Assembly (NCBI GenBank): GCA_002747015.1
Contig: NVXI01000004.1
Coordinates: forward strand, 124,045 to 156,564
Source of the DNA: Zetaproteobacteria bacterium
Lineage (GTDB): Bacteria > Pseudomonadota > Alphaproteobacteria > Micavibrionales > Micavibrionaceae
Length of the DNA: 32,520 bases
Reading direction: 5' to 3'
Shown here: in pieces, positions 16,157-24,600 of the stretch
Numbering within the stretch: position 1 is the stretch's first letter
How the letters are laid out: every line of letters begins with the position of its first letter
The notes under the pieces: generated by a model
What the model was told of the DNA's origin: nothing
The model's input: only the letters and a program-made list of their open reading frames with translations
The model's database searches: none
Program-made: the position numbers and the translations under genes

Positions 16157-17920
16157 TTAATTTTGTGTCTCTGCTTCTGTTTCATTTTCTTTGACGTGCA
16201 GGATTTTTGAAAGCCGCGCATCAGGGAAGATTTTTAAAATATTACTAACCATGGGTGTTTTTGCCACGTCTTCGAGTTCTTGTAAACGGCGACGTTCTTC
16301 TATCTCTGATAAGGTGGGTGCGCCTTTTCCTTTAGAAATAACAACCATCCAATGATCGCCGGTTATTTTTTTAAGAGTGCGTGTTAGCCTTTGGGACAGA
16401 TCAGGCATGGCACCGTCTTGCTGTCTGAACTCAAAACGCTTTTGTTCGATTTTTATCGGATGCGCAAATGTATAGAGTTGGCTGGCGAGTAAAATTTCCT
16501 GATTTTGCTCCAGTAAGGCGATGATATCTTCGATTGTTTTTATGCCAGTGGCTGCTCGCGGTTCGGGAACGACGGATAGCATTGGCGTAGCGCGTGCGAC
16601 CTCTTGTCCTTGTCCATTGCCGCTGGCCTGAATAGTCCCGCCCGTTGGTTGTGGCGGCGGGGTGAAGTCTTGTGTATGAACACTGGATGTTGATGCGTGT
16701 CCGTCCGCGCTGCTGCTTGCCTGTGTTGAGGCTTGAGGTGCGGGTGTGTTGGTTGGCTGATCCTTTAATCGTTTAATTAAATCAGATGGATCGGGTAAAT
16801 TGGCGGCATAGGCCAGACGGATAATCACCATTTCTGCGGCATTTTGCGGGTTAGGCGCGGTATTCACCTCGCTTAGTCCCTTTAACAGGATTTGCCATGT
16901 CTTGCTTAACGATGGCATGGAAAGTTTACCTGATAGTTCTTTGGCGCGGGCGAGTTGGTCGCTGGATAGGTTTTTATTGATTTCTTCCAAATCTGGTACG
17001 GCGCGTAATTTTGTTAATAGATGGGTCAGGTCGAGCAAATCTTGCAGAATGACAGAGGGGGCGCCGCCATTTTTATGGATGTGATCCATAATTTCCAGCG
17101 CATTTTTCATGTCTCCACTGAGGGCGCTTTCCAGTAAGTCCATATTTTTTGCGCGATCGGCCAGCCCTAACATTTCTTGTATCTGTGTGGCGGTGATTGT
17201 ATCTGTGGAGAGTGCCATTGCCTGATCCAGCAGACTAAGGCCATCACGCACCGAGCCATCAGCAGCGCGTGCAATCATCGCAATTGCATCCTCTTCGGCG
17301 GTAAATTTTTCTAGATCACAAATCTTTGTGAAATGTTTGCTAAGGGCATCAATGTCGATGCGTTGCAAGTCAAATCGTTGACAGCGCGAGAGTACGGTAA
17401 TGGGTACTTTACGAATTTCGGTGGTCGCGAAAATGAATTTTACATGCTCTGGCGGCTCTTCCAATGTTTTAAGCAGGGCATTAAACGCATTTTTCGAGAG
17501 CATATGCACTTCGTCAATCACGTAGATTTTATAACGTGCTTCGGTTGGTGCATAACGCACACCGTCGAGAATTTCGCGGATATCATCCACGCCTGTACGG
17601 CTGGCGGCATCCATTTCGATAACATCTGGATGACGGTCTTCTGAGATTGCCTGACATAAGGGGCAGTCATCGGTACTGTTGATGGTTGGCTCGGACGTTC
17701 CATCTGGCCCGATGTAGTTTAATGCTTTGGCGATAATACGTGCCGTCGTTGTTTTGCCGACACCGCGTACACCGGTCAACATAAATGCATGGGCAACGCG
17801 CCCTGAGGTAATCGCATTTTTTAAGGTACGCACAAGCGTATCTTGGCCGATCAGCTCATCAAAATTTTGCGGACGGTATTTGCGCGCTAAAACGCGATAC
17901 GGTTTATTCTTTTCGGTCAT
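16157..17920 (-). CDS. dnaX: DNA polymerase III subunit gamma/tau
   Basis: DnaX is the ATPase of the clamp loader that places the beta clamp on DNA and ties polymerase cores to the helicase. The 587-residue protein has Walker A GVRGVGKTTTA (50-60), Walker B with DEVHML (136-141), sensor 1 FATTEIRKVP and the SRC motif LSRCQRF. A Pro/Thr/Ser/Gln-rich linker spans about 388-445, followed by a tau-like C-terminal domain. The zinc module is reduced: the region that normally holds four Cys reads NYIGPDG...NSTDDCPLC, leaving only Cys86 and Cys89. The gene starts 67 bases after the SRP RNA on the same strand, and ybaB follows. No obvious frameshift site for a short gamma form was seen. Confidence 0.97.
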   Translation of the reverse strand: MTEKNKPYRVLARKYRPQNFDELIGQDTLVRTLKNAITSGRVAHAFMLTGVRGVGKTTTARIIAKALNYIGPDGTSEPTINSTDDCPLCQAISEDRHPDVIEMDAASRTGVDDIREILDGVRYAPTEARYKIYVIDEVHMLSKNAFNALLKTLEEPPEHVKFIFATTEIRKVPITVLSRCQRFDLQRIDIDALSKHFTKICDLEKFTAEEDAIAMIARAADGSVRDGLSLLDQAMALSTDTITATQIQEMLGLADRAKNMDLLESALSGDMKNALEIMDHIHKNGGAPSVILQDLLDLTHLLTKLRAVPDLEEINKNLSSDQLARAKELSGKLSMPSLSKTWQILLKGLSEVNTAPNPQNAAEMVIIRLAYAANLPDPSDLIKRLKDQPTNTPAPQASTQASSSADGHASTSSVHTQDFTPPPQPTGGTIQASGNGQGQEVARATPMLSVVPEPRAATGIKTIEDIIALLEQNQEILLASQLYTFAHPIKIEQKRFEFRQQDGAMPDLSQRLTRTLKKITGDHWMVVISKGKGAPTLSEIEERRRLQELEDVAKTPMVSNILKIFPDARLSKILHVKENETEAETQN

Positions 17921-17986
17921 GCTTTATTTGTAGAGAGATTTGCGCATAGGCGCAAGGGAAGAGCGGGTAACACGGAAAAGAAAAGT

Positions 17987-18079
17987 GGAAAGCCGGATAC
18001 GACCCGAAAAATTCGTTGGTGGCTGCTTCCTTTCGGATCTGACCGGACTACAAGCGAGGTTCGCCCGCACCAACTTTCC
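17987..18079 (-). ncRNA. ffs: 4.5S signal recognition particle RNA (small bacterial SRP RNA)
   Basis: Read on the minus strand, the stretch contains the conserved SRP helix 8 core: GGTCAGATCCG, then AAAGGAAGCAGCCA, nearly identical to the E. coli 4.5S RNA symmetric and asymmetric loops that bind Ffh. The ends pair as GGAAAG (18079-18074) with CTTTCC (17992-17987), and inner stem parts TTGGTG/CACCAA also match, giving a hairpin of about 93 nucleotides. It directs membrane-protein ribosomes to the membrane with Ffh and FtsY. It lies just upstream of dnaX, a common placement. Exact ends are inferred from pairing and may be off by a few bases. Confidence 0.93.
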
Positions 18080-18085
18080 GATGCT

Positions 18086-18114
18086 TTTATAGTGGCTGTT
18101 GGTTTTTTTTGCAA
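18086..18114 (-). promoter_or_regulatory. Sigma-70-type promoter of the SRP RNA gene
   Basis: On the minus strand a -35 element TTGCAA (18114-18109) is followed after exactly 17 bases by a -10 element TATAAA (18091-18086). The predicted start of the SRP RNA, 18079, is six to seven bases further on. Spacing and distance are ideal, so this is the best-supported promoter in the window. It may also serve dnaX by readthrough. Confidence 0.75.
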
Positions 18115-18127
18115 GATTTAAGTTGCA

Positions 18128-18196
18128 TGATAATGATTCACACTTGCGTTTTGGTTTTTAGGCGTGCTATCAATGCAGTTGATAATCACTTTCAAT
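18128..18196 (+). promoter_or_regulatory. Promoter with two candidate Fur boxes upstream of the iron-uptake genes
   Basis: Two Fur-box-like elements bracket a possible promoter. The first, TGATAATGATT (18128-18138), and the second, TTGATAATCACTTTCAAT (18179-18196), share the GATAAT hexamer core of Fur sites. Between them lie TTGCGT (18144-18149) and TATCAA (18168-18173), 18 bases apart, as a weak -35/-10 pair. The second box would cover the transcription start, matching iron repression of the cupredoxin and FTR1 genes downstream. Assigned by eye; Irr or RirA sites were not distinguished. Confidence 0.55.
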
Positions 18197-18215
18197 AGCA
18201 ATAGGATGATACGCC

Positions 18216-18950
18216 ATGAAAAAGTTTCTAACAGTTTTAACAATATCCGTGTTGAGCGCAGGTGTGTCCTTTCATGTTATGGCAGAAACGCCTGTTGATG
18301 CAGTTGATACAAAGGTAATGAGCCAAGAAGCGCGCGATGATCATTATAAAGCGTCTATTACTTCAACAGAGCAAGCGTTTAAAGCATTGGACGAGAAAGT
18401 TGCCGAAATTGGTGGCATTTTGAAGAATGAGGGTGAGCTGGAATTTTTGGCGTTGGAGAGCATTCACGAGATTAGTTATACGTTGGAGGCGGCAGTTGAT
18501 AGATTACGCGATGAGAAGGCCGCGGATAGCGCGAAATTGGACGTATTGGATGAAGCGGTACAGGCAATACATTTCGCATCAGAGAAACAAGAAGAGGCGC
18601 AAACGCGCGCATGGTTTGCAAAGTTAGAGCCTGCGGCAGGTAATATCAAGATGGACGCCGAAATTGCGGATAGCGCGCCTGAGCTTAAAGAGTTCTACGA
18701 GATTATCATTAAAGATCATAAGTTTTCACCGGTAGAGTTGATCGTTCCGGCGGGCGTAAAAATAAAATTAAGGGTGTCCAATCAGGACCCAACACCTGAA
18801 GAATTTGAAAGCCATGATATGAGGCGCGAAAAAATTATTGGCGGAAACAAGACGGCGACTATTTTTGTTGGCCCGCTGAAGCCTGGAAAATATCATTACT
18901 TTGGTGAGTTTAATATGGATACGGCGAACGGTTATATCATCGCCAAGTAA
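18216..18950 (+). CDS. Exported DUF6746-like / cupredoxin fusion, FTR1 iron-uptake partner
   Basis: A 244-residue exported protein: signal peptide to about residue 23 (SFHVMA/ET), a helical segment (about 25-140) whose ESIHEISYTLEAAVDRL pattern resembles the DUF6746 family, and a C-terminal cupredoxin-like beta barrel (about 158-244) with FSPVELIVPAGVKIKLRVSN and KPGKYHYFGEFNMDTANG. The EFESHDMRREKIIGG segment is typical of cupredoxins found beside FTR1 permeases, such as FtrB. These are thought to oxidise or hand over ferrous iron. The classical Cys/His/Met copper set is not seen, so the metal site is uncertain. AGGA nine bases before the ATG is the ribosome site. The FTR1 gene follows after 40 bases. 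Confidence 0.85.
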   Translation: MKKFLTVLTISVLSAGVSFHVMAETPVDAVDTKVMSQEARDDHYKASITSTEQAFKALDEKVAEIGGILKNEGELEFLALESIHEISYTLEAAVDRLRDEKAADSAKLDVLDEAVQAIHFASEKQEEAQTRAWFAKLEPAAGNIKMDAEIADSAPELKEFYEIIIKDHKFSPVELIVPAGVKIKLRVSNQDPTPEEFESHDMRREKIIGGNKTATIFVGPLKPGKYHYFGEFNMDTANGYIIAK

Positions 18951-18990
18951 TCTTCATAATTAACGGTGCGAGATCGAGGAAGGTCATACC

Positions 18991-19842
18991 ATGTTCCCAA
19001 CTGCAACAATTGTCTTTCGTGAAATACTGGAAGTATCCCTTGTTTTGGGGATTGTGATGGCGGCGACACAAGGTATGCCAAGGCGCGGTCTTATGGTGGC
19101 GTTGGGGTTGGCGATTGGTATTGCCGGTTCTGTCTTAATTGCGTTTTTCACCGATAGTATTTCAGATGCGATTGAAGGCATGGGGCAGGAAATATTTAAT
19201 GCATGCATCATGTTTATTGCGGTTGGTTTTTTAAGCTGGACTGTGATTTGGATGAAACGCCATGGGCGTGACCTTGCCAAGCATTTGGGTGCGGTTGGAG
19301 AAGATGTCGCGACGGGGCGTAAGTCTCTGTATGTTTTGGTTGGCGTTATTGCGTTGGCGACGTTTCGTGAGGGCGCAGAGATTGCTTTGTTTACTTACGG
19401 TATGGCGGCGTCCGGTGCGTATTCATTCTCCGAGATTATGATGGGCGGCCTTATGGGCGTTATCGGTGGCTCTATTGTTGGTGCGATGTTGTATTTTGGT
19501 TTGTTAAAAACGGTGAAGCGTTATCTCTTTACCGTGACCAGTTGGATGTTGATTATTTTAACCGCAGGTATGGCGGCGCAGGGTGCGAATTTCTTAATTG
19601 CGGCAGGTGTTTTGCCAGAGTTAATGTCACAAGTATGGGATACATCTGCCTTTATTCCGGGGCATGGCTTTGTTGGTGAAACATTAAGTGTCTTGATCGG
19701 TTATACGCCGCGTCCAACGGGGATGGAACTTGTGTTTTATTGCAGTGTTTTGTTTAGTGTTGGCCTGACCTATAAGCTGATCGGCAGTGCAAAACCAAAG
19801 CTAGCCTTACAGTCTGTAGCCGTCGGTGTTCCTGCGGAATAG
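18991..19842 (+). CDS. FTR1 family iron permease
   Basis: A 283-residue inner-membrane permease of the FTR1/EfeU family. About seven hydrophobic helices are visible, and both iron-binding motifs are present: REILE at residues 10-14 (first helix) and REGAE at 126-130 (fourth helix). Family members move Fe3+ inward after oxidation by a periplasmic partner, here probably the preceding cupredoxin protein. The start has a strong GAGGAAGG eight bases upstream. In Brucella and Bordetella the FtrABCD system has additional P19 and polyferredoxin members; these are missing here, so this is a two-gene version. A hairpin terminator follows the stop. Confidence 0.93.
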   Translation: MFPTATIVFREILEVSLVLGIVMAATQGMPRRGLMVALGLAIGIAGSVLIAFFTDSISDAIEGMGQEIFNACIMFIAVGFLSWTVIWMKRHGRDLAKHLGAVGEDVATGRKSLYVLVGVIALATFREGAEIALFTYGMAASGAYSFSEIMMGGLMGVIGGSIVGAMLYFGLLKTVKRYLFTVTSWMLIILTAGMAAQGANFLIAAGVLPELMSQVWDTSAFIPGHGFVGETLSVLIGYTPRPTGMELVFYCSVLFSVGLTYKLIGSAKPKLALQSVAVGVPAE

Positions 19843-19874
19843 GGCTTAATTCTTCTTAATTTTAAAATCTTGTG

Positions 19875-19903
19875 GCGATACTGCAATCTGTGGTATCGCT
19901 TTT
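19875..19903 (+). terminator. Intrinsic terminator after the FTR1 gene
   Basis: Perfect 7-base arms GCGATAC (19875-19881) and GTATCGC (19893-19899) with an 11-base loop are followed directly by TTTT. It ends the iron-uptake transcript 33 bases after the FTR1 stop and separates it from the next gene. Confidence 0.7.
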
Positions 19904-19935
19904 CCATTATGCAATAGAGATAGGCGCAGATAATT

Positions 19936-21024
19936 ATGTATTGTTGGAATATTGAAGCATTAAAAAGAGACCTCCATAACGATAGCCTGGGCGAAAAAGC
20001 AAAATTTCTTTATATGTTTGTCTATGTGATATTGCTTGAGTTTATTTTAGAGGTGTTCACTAATATGTCGTTTCAAGAGGGTATGAGTTCCAGTGTATGG
20101 GATTGGGGTTTTAGTGCGGCTATTGTCTTTATGTCAGCAATTGGCACGATTATGGCATTTAAAGCCAATGGTGGATCAGATGGGCATGATTTCTTAGGTA
20201 AATATTTTAGTATTGGCTTTGTTGTTGGTATTCGGGTTATTCCTATTATTATTCTATTGTTGCTTGGCAGTGGTGGTATCGGTATCTCCTTGGTTTTATA
20301 TGCACCAGATTGGATCAATATCAGCCTCATGACCAGTGCAGCATTTGGTGTGCCAATAATTTTAGTGACGGTCTGGATGTATTGGCGGATCTGTAAGCAT
20401 ATTAAAGATATAAGGGTGGGTAAGGTTATTGATGTAGATACGCGCAAGCTATCTTCTTCTTTGCCCTTTTATATTTTGGCGACGTCTTTTTTTGCACCAT
20501 TCATTGCGATTTCCGTATTTGCCGTAATAGGTTTGTTAAATGCCCCATACTCATACGTGATTTCAGGTGGTGATATATCCGCGGCGCAGTATAAGGAATT
20601 ACAAGACAATGAGATTATTGCGACAAATGAAAAAATCCTGTTGTTTTATTCGGGTGAAAAAGATTCGATTTTGGAAGGGGGAAACATCCTTACGGAAGAG
20701 CGGGTAATCGCATATTACGAAGATACAGATGATCTGGAAATTTATATTGATTCAGTACCTTATGAAAAAATTCAAAAGATCGTTCTCTTTCAAGAAGGTG
20801 TTAATTTATTACAGAAGACAATGTTGAATATTCATCATGCGGGTAAGGGAGTTTCTCTAATGTTGCATATTTCCGCAGAGCAAGCCGGAGATGATCGTTT
20901 TATAGAGATGTTGGAAAATAAAACCGGTCTAACTGTTCAGAATTGGGATGAGCAGGAAAGCGAGAGCGCACCTTCGGAAGATGTCGATGCATCACTTGTT
21001 GATGATGTTAACGCGGTGGAATAA
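19936..21024 (+). CDS. Membrane protein with possible PH-like C-terminal domain
   Basis: The 362-residue protein has about five hydrophobic helices in the first 205 residues (for example MFVYVILLEFILEVF, YFSIGFVVGIRVIPIII, ILVTVWMYWRIC and a proline-rich FYILATSFFAPFIAISVFAVIGLL), then a soluble tail. In the tail, ENEKILLFYSGEKDSILEGG-like wording (NEKILLFYSGEKDS, GNILTEERVIAYYED, SVPYEKIQKIVL) follows the strand pattern of bacterial PH domains. The last 25 residues are acidic and disordered. I do not recognise a specific family and no catalytic motif is seen. It stands alone between a terminator and a convergent XRE gene. Confidence 0.75.
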   Translation: MYCWNIEALKRDLHNDSLGEKAKFLYMFVYVILLEFILEVFTNMSFQEGMSSSVWDWGFSAAIVFMSAIGTIMAFKANGGSDGHDFLGKYFSIGFVVGIRVIPIIILLLLGSGGIGISLVLYAPDWINISLMTSAAFGVPIILVTVWMYWRICKHIKDIRVGKVIDVDTRKLSSSLPFYILATSFFAPFIAISVFAVIGLLNAPYSYVISGGDISAAQYKELQDNEIIATNEKILLFYSGEKDSILEGGNILTEERVIAYYEDTDDLEIYIDSVPYEKIQKIVLFQEGVNLLQKTMLNIHHAGKGVSLMLHISAEQAGDDRFIEMLENKTGLTVQNWDEQESESAPSEDVDASLVDDVNAVE

Positions 21025-21063
21025 TCAGTGCGCAGCCCCACATGCCGCGCGCGTTGTTTAGGG

Positions 21064-21300
21064 TTAGGATTGTTGTATTAAATCAAAGACATTGACGTGA
21101 AGCGCCGCCGCGATGGTGATGAGGTGTGCAAAGCATAATTCATGTTTGCCAATTTCAAAGCCATCCAGTTTCGGGGAAGAGATATTTGTGCGCTGTGATA
21201 ATTTTTTTAGCGTTAATCTTTTCCTTCTACGTGCCTCATGTATATTGCGCCCAATGGTTTGGCGTAATTGCCTGAGGGATATAGTGTGTGGGTTGGTCAT
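21064..21300 (-). CDS. Small XRE-family helix-turn-helix regulator
   Basis: A 78-residue single-domain DNA-binding protein. The helix-turn-helix reads RQTIGRNIHEARRRKRLTLK, then KLSQRTNISSPKLDGFEIGK, with the usual five-helix Cro/CI layout filling the whole protein. The start at 21300 (MTNPHTISL) has a strong AAAGGAG six bases upstream; an upstream in-frame start at 21393 would add 31 residues of unlikely sequence and is rejected. It is divergent from the lysophospholipid acyltransferase gene, with a 302-bp gap containing repeated GTTTAAAC palindromes that may be its operators. It may control itself and that gene. It converges with the preceding membrane-protein gene. Confidence 0.88.
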   Translation of the reverse strand: MTNPHTISLRQLRQTIGRNIHEARRRKRLTLKKLSQRTNISSPKLDGFEIGKHELCFAHLITIAAALHVNVFDLIQQS

Positions 21301-21602
21301 CGTAAACTCCTTTTTCTTTTGATGCCGGGAGTTTAAACGCACGTATAAACACGTGTGGACGTATTTCCCCAAGGGGTATTTTATTTCACCCACTCCCGAC
21401 CTGAAAAAGCAGCTTTATGCGCTCCTGATATATCAAGGCACAAAAAGACCACCCAAGCGGGGGCAGTTCATCCGGTTTATAAACGCGTTTAAACGTTGAG
21501 TGTGATGTTACACAAGAACATATTTAAAATCAATTTAAACAGGGAATTTCGCGTTCGGATTTGCTATGCTCGTCATGATTTAACATCATGGATGAGGATT
21601 TT
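21301..21602. promoter_or_regulatory. Divergent regulatory region with GTTTAAAC palindromes
   Basis: The 302-bp gap between the XRE gene and the large acyltransferase gene contains a perfect palindrome GTTTAAAC at 21331-21338 and again at 21487-21494, plus GTTTATAAAC at 21475-21484, which overlaps a third palindrome AAACGCGTTT at 21481-21490. A related TATAAAC lies near 21344. Repeated, near-identical palindromes next to a small repressor-type gene suggest operators. No ORF or RNA gene is seen in this gap. Confidence 0.5.
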
Positions 21603-24600
21603 ATGAGCCACAGTCAATTTGATCTCTTAAAAGAGAAACGTTTCTTTCCTTTATTTGCCGCGCAGTTTTTAGGCGCGTTTCATGATAATTTATTCAAGAA
21701 TGCTTTGGTTGTTCTTATGTTGTACGGCGCGGTTAGTGGCGCGGATGCGATTGGTGTTGATACCAAAATTCTGGTGACGTTGGCCACGGGTATATTCATT
21801 TTGCCCTTTATTTTGTTTTCTGCGTTGGGCGGGCAATATGCGGATAAATATCCAAAAGACAAAGTCATCCGTGTGGTTAAATTGGTTGAAATTGCCGTGG
21901 CGGTTTTGGGCGCGGTGTCTTTGTTATCGGGGTCTATTATATTATCCTTCGTAACGTTATTTGCGCTGGGCACGCAGTCGGCATTTTTCGGGCCAAGCAA
22001 ATATTCTATATTACCGCAGCATTTGGCAGAGGATGAGCTGATCGGCGGGAACGCATTACTGGCGACGGGGACGTTCCTTGCGATTTTAACGGGCACGCTT
22101 GTTGGCGCGGCGTTTGTAACAATGTCGGGCGGGATAATTGTGATTTCGATTTTGCTGTGCGTTGTTGCGGGGGCAGGATATTTTGCGTCGCGTTTTATTC
22201 CTGATGCTCATGCGGGTGCGCCGGATTTAAAAATTAACTATAATATCGTCAGTGAAACTTACCGTATTTTGAACCACCTGTTCAGCCACCGCCGTAGCGT
22301 GATCGAAGCATCAATGGGTGTTGCGTGGTTCTGGTTTCTGGGCGGTATGTTCTTGTCTCAACTTCCGAACTTTACCAAAGATGTGCTGGGCGCAAGTAAT
22401 GATGTGTTCACTTTGTTCATGGCGTTGTTTTCGGTTGGTGTTGCCGCAGGGGGGTTATTGAATAACCGTCTATTGGGTGGGCGCGTGGCGGCGGTTTACG
22501 TGCCGTTGGCGTCGCTGGGTATTACGGTGTTCTCGATTGATTTATATTTTGCAGGCAACGGATATCACGGCGGAACGCCAGAGAATATGATTAGCCTTGG
22601 CGCGTTTCTATCCACCTTTGGCGGATGGCGCATTATGGTGGATATCACACTGATCGCCGTATTTGCGGGTTTGTTTGTTGTGCCGTTGAATACGATTATT
22701 CAACATGATACGCCAGAGGAAATTCGTTCTCGTATTTTGGCGGCGAGCGCGATTTTAAACTCAATATTTGTGGTGGCGTCTTCTGTCCTATCTGCGATTT
22801 TATTGTCTATTGGTTTTGGTGTGACGGGGCTGTTTCTGGTGTTTGCGTTGGCAAATATGTTCGTCGCGTTTTATATCTGCCAGTTATTGCCGGATTATCT
22901 GATGAAGACGATTATGCAGATCGGGTTTAAATTCTTTTATAAAGTCGAAGTGCGTGGCTTGGAGAATTTTGAAAAAGCGGGTGATCGTGCGGTGATTGTT
23001 TGTAACCATGTGTCGTTGCTGGATGCGCCTATATTGGCGGCATTTCTACCGGGTAGACCGATGTTTGCGGTGAACAGCCATGTTGCAAATTGGTTCTGGG
23101 TACGGCCATTCTTGAAAATGGTTGATGCCTTTCCATTAGATCCGACCAATCCATTTACGCTGAAGGGATTGATCAGAAAAGTGCAAGAAGACAAACATTG
23201 CGTGATTTTCCCAGAGGGGCGTTTAACCGAAACCGGTGCGTTGATGAAAATCTATGACGGGCCGGGTATGATTGCGGATAAGGCAGGGGCGGTTATTTTG
23301 CCCGTGCGCCTTGACGGGGTACAGCACACACCGTTCTCACGATTAAAAGGTAAAGTGCCGCTGCGGACATTTCCGAAAATCACCATGACAATTCTGGAGC
23401 CACGCGAATTTAACGTGCCCGAGGAAATTAAAGGGCGCGCCCGCAGAAAAGCAGCAGGGCGCCAGCTCTATGATCTTATGGAAGAGATGATGTTCTTGAC
23501 CAATGACCGTAATCAAACCTTGTTTGAGGCCTTGATGAAAGCGCGTCATATTAATGGTGATGACGCCATTATTGCCGAGGATATTGAGCGCAAACCAATG
23601 AAATTTAAAACACTGACCCGTGGCTCGATTGTGATGGGGCGTAAGGTTGCCGAGATTACGGATCGGTGTGAGAATGTCGGGGTTATGTTGCCCAATTCTT
23701 GCGCGGCGTTGGTGACATTCTTTGGTTTGCAAGCCTTTGGTCGCGTGCCTGCGATGTTGAATTTCTCGGCCGGAGAGAAGGCGATCGTTTCGGCGTGTAC
23801 ATCTGCGCAGGTGAAGACGGTGCTGACCTCACGTAGATTTATAAAGATGGGTCGCTTAGAGCCGTTGGTTGAAGCGTTAGAAAAGAATGTGAAGATTGTC
23901 TATCTGGAGGATTTGAAGCAGAGTATCACGCCGATGGATAAGTTCTGCGCGTTGTATGCCAATCGTATGGCGGGGTATATTCATCGTAGGCAGAATATAA
24001 AGCCGGATGATAAGGCGGTGATACTCTTTACTTCTGGTTCGGAAGGCACGCCAAAAGGTGTTGTGTTATCGCATGCCAATCTTATGAGTAATATTGTGCA
24101 GCTTTCCTCTCGTGTTGATTTTAATGCGCAGGATATCGTGTTTAATTGCTTGCCGATGTTTCATTCCTTTGGTTTGACGGGCGGGACATTGCTGCCTGTT
24201 TTATCGGGGGTGCGCATATTCTTATACCCCAGCCCGCTGCATTACCGCATCGTGCCGGAATTGGTTTATTCCACCAATGCAACAATCATGTTTGGAACGG
24301 ATACGTTTTTAAATGGATATGCACGGATGGCTGACCCGTATGATTTCTATCGTATGCGTTATATTTTTGCGGGTGCGGAAAAAGTGAAGGATGAAACGAG
24401 GCAGCTTTATGCCGATCGTTTTGGTGTGCGTGTTCTGGAAGGGTACGGCGCGACAGAGACCTCACCGGCATTAACGCTAAACTCGCCGATGCATATGAAA
24501 AGCGGCACGGTTGGACGGTTCTTGTCGGGGATTGAGTATCGTTTGGAGGATGTCGCGGGTGTTGAGGATGGCGGGCGTTTGTTTGTACGTGGGCCGAATA

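Noticed and set aside
17940..17955. Hairpin TTGCGC-ATAG-GCGCAA between the SRP RNA and dnaX
   Set aside because: The stem is short and lacks a T-run on the minus strand, so it is not claimed as the SRP RNA terminator.
17917..18114. 65-residue minus-strand frame before dnaX
   Set aside because: It overlaps the SRP RNA and its promoter; the sequence is explained by the RNA hairpin.
20073..20447. 124-residue minus-strand frame
   Set aside because: It is antisense to hydrophobic helices of the membrane protein gene, which commonly leave such shadows.
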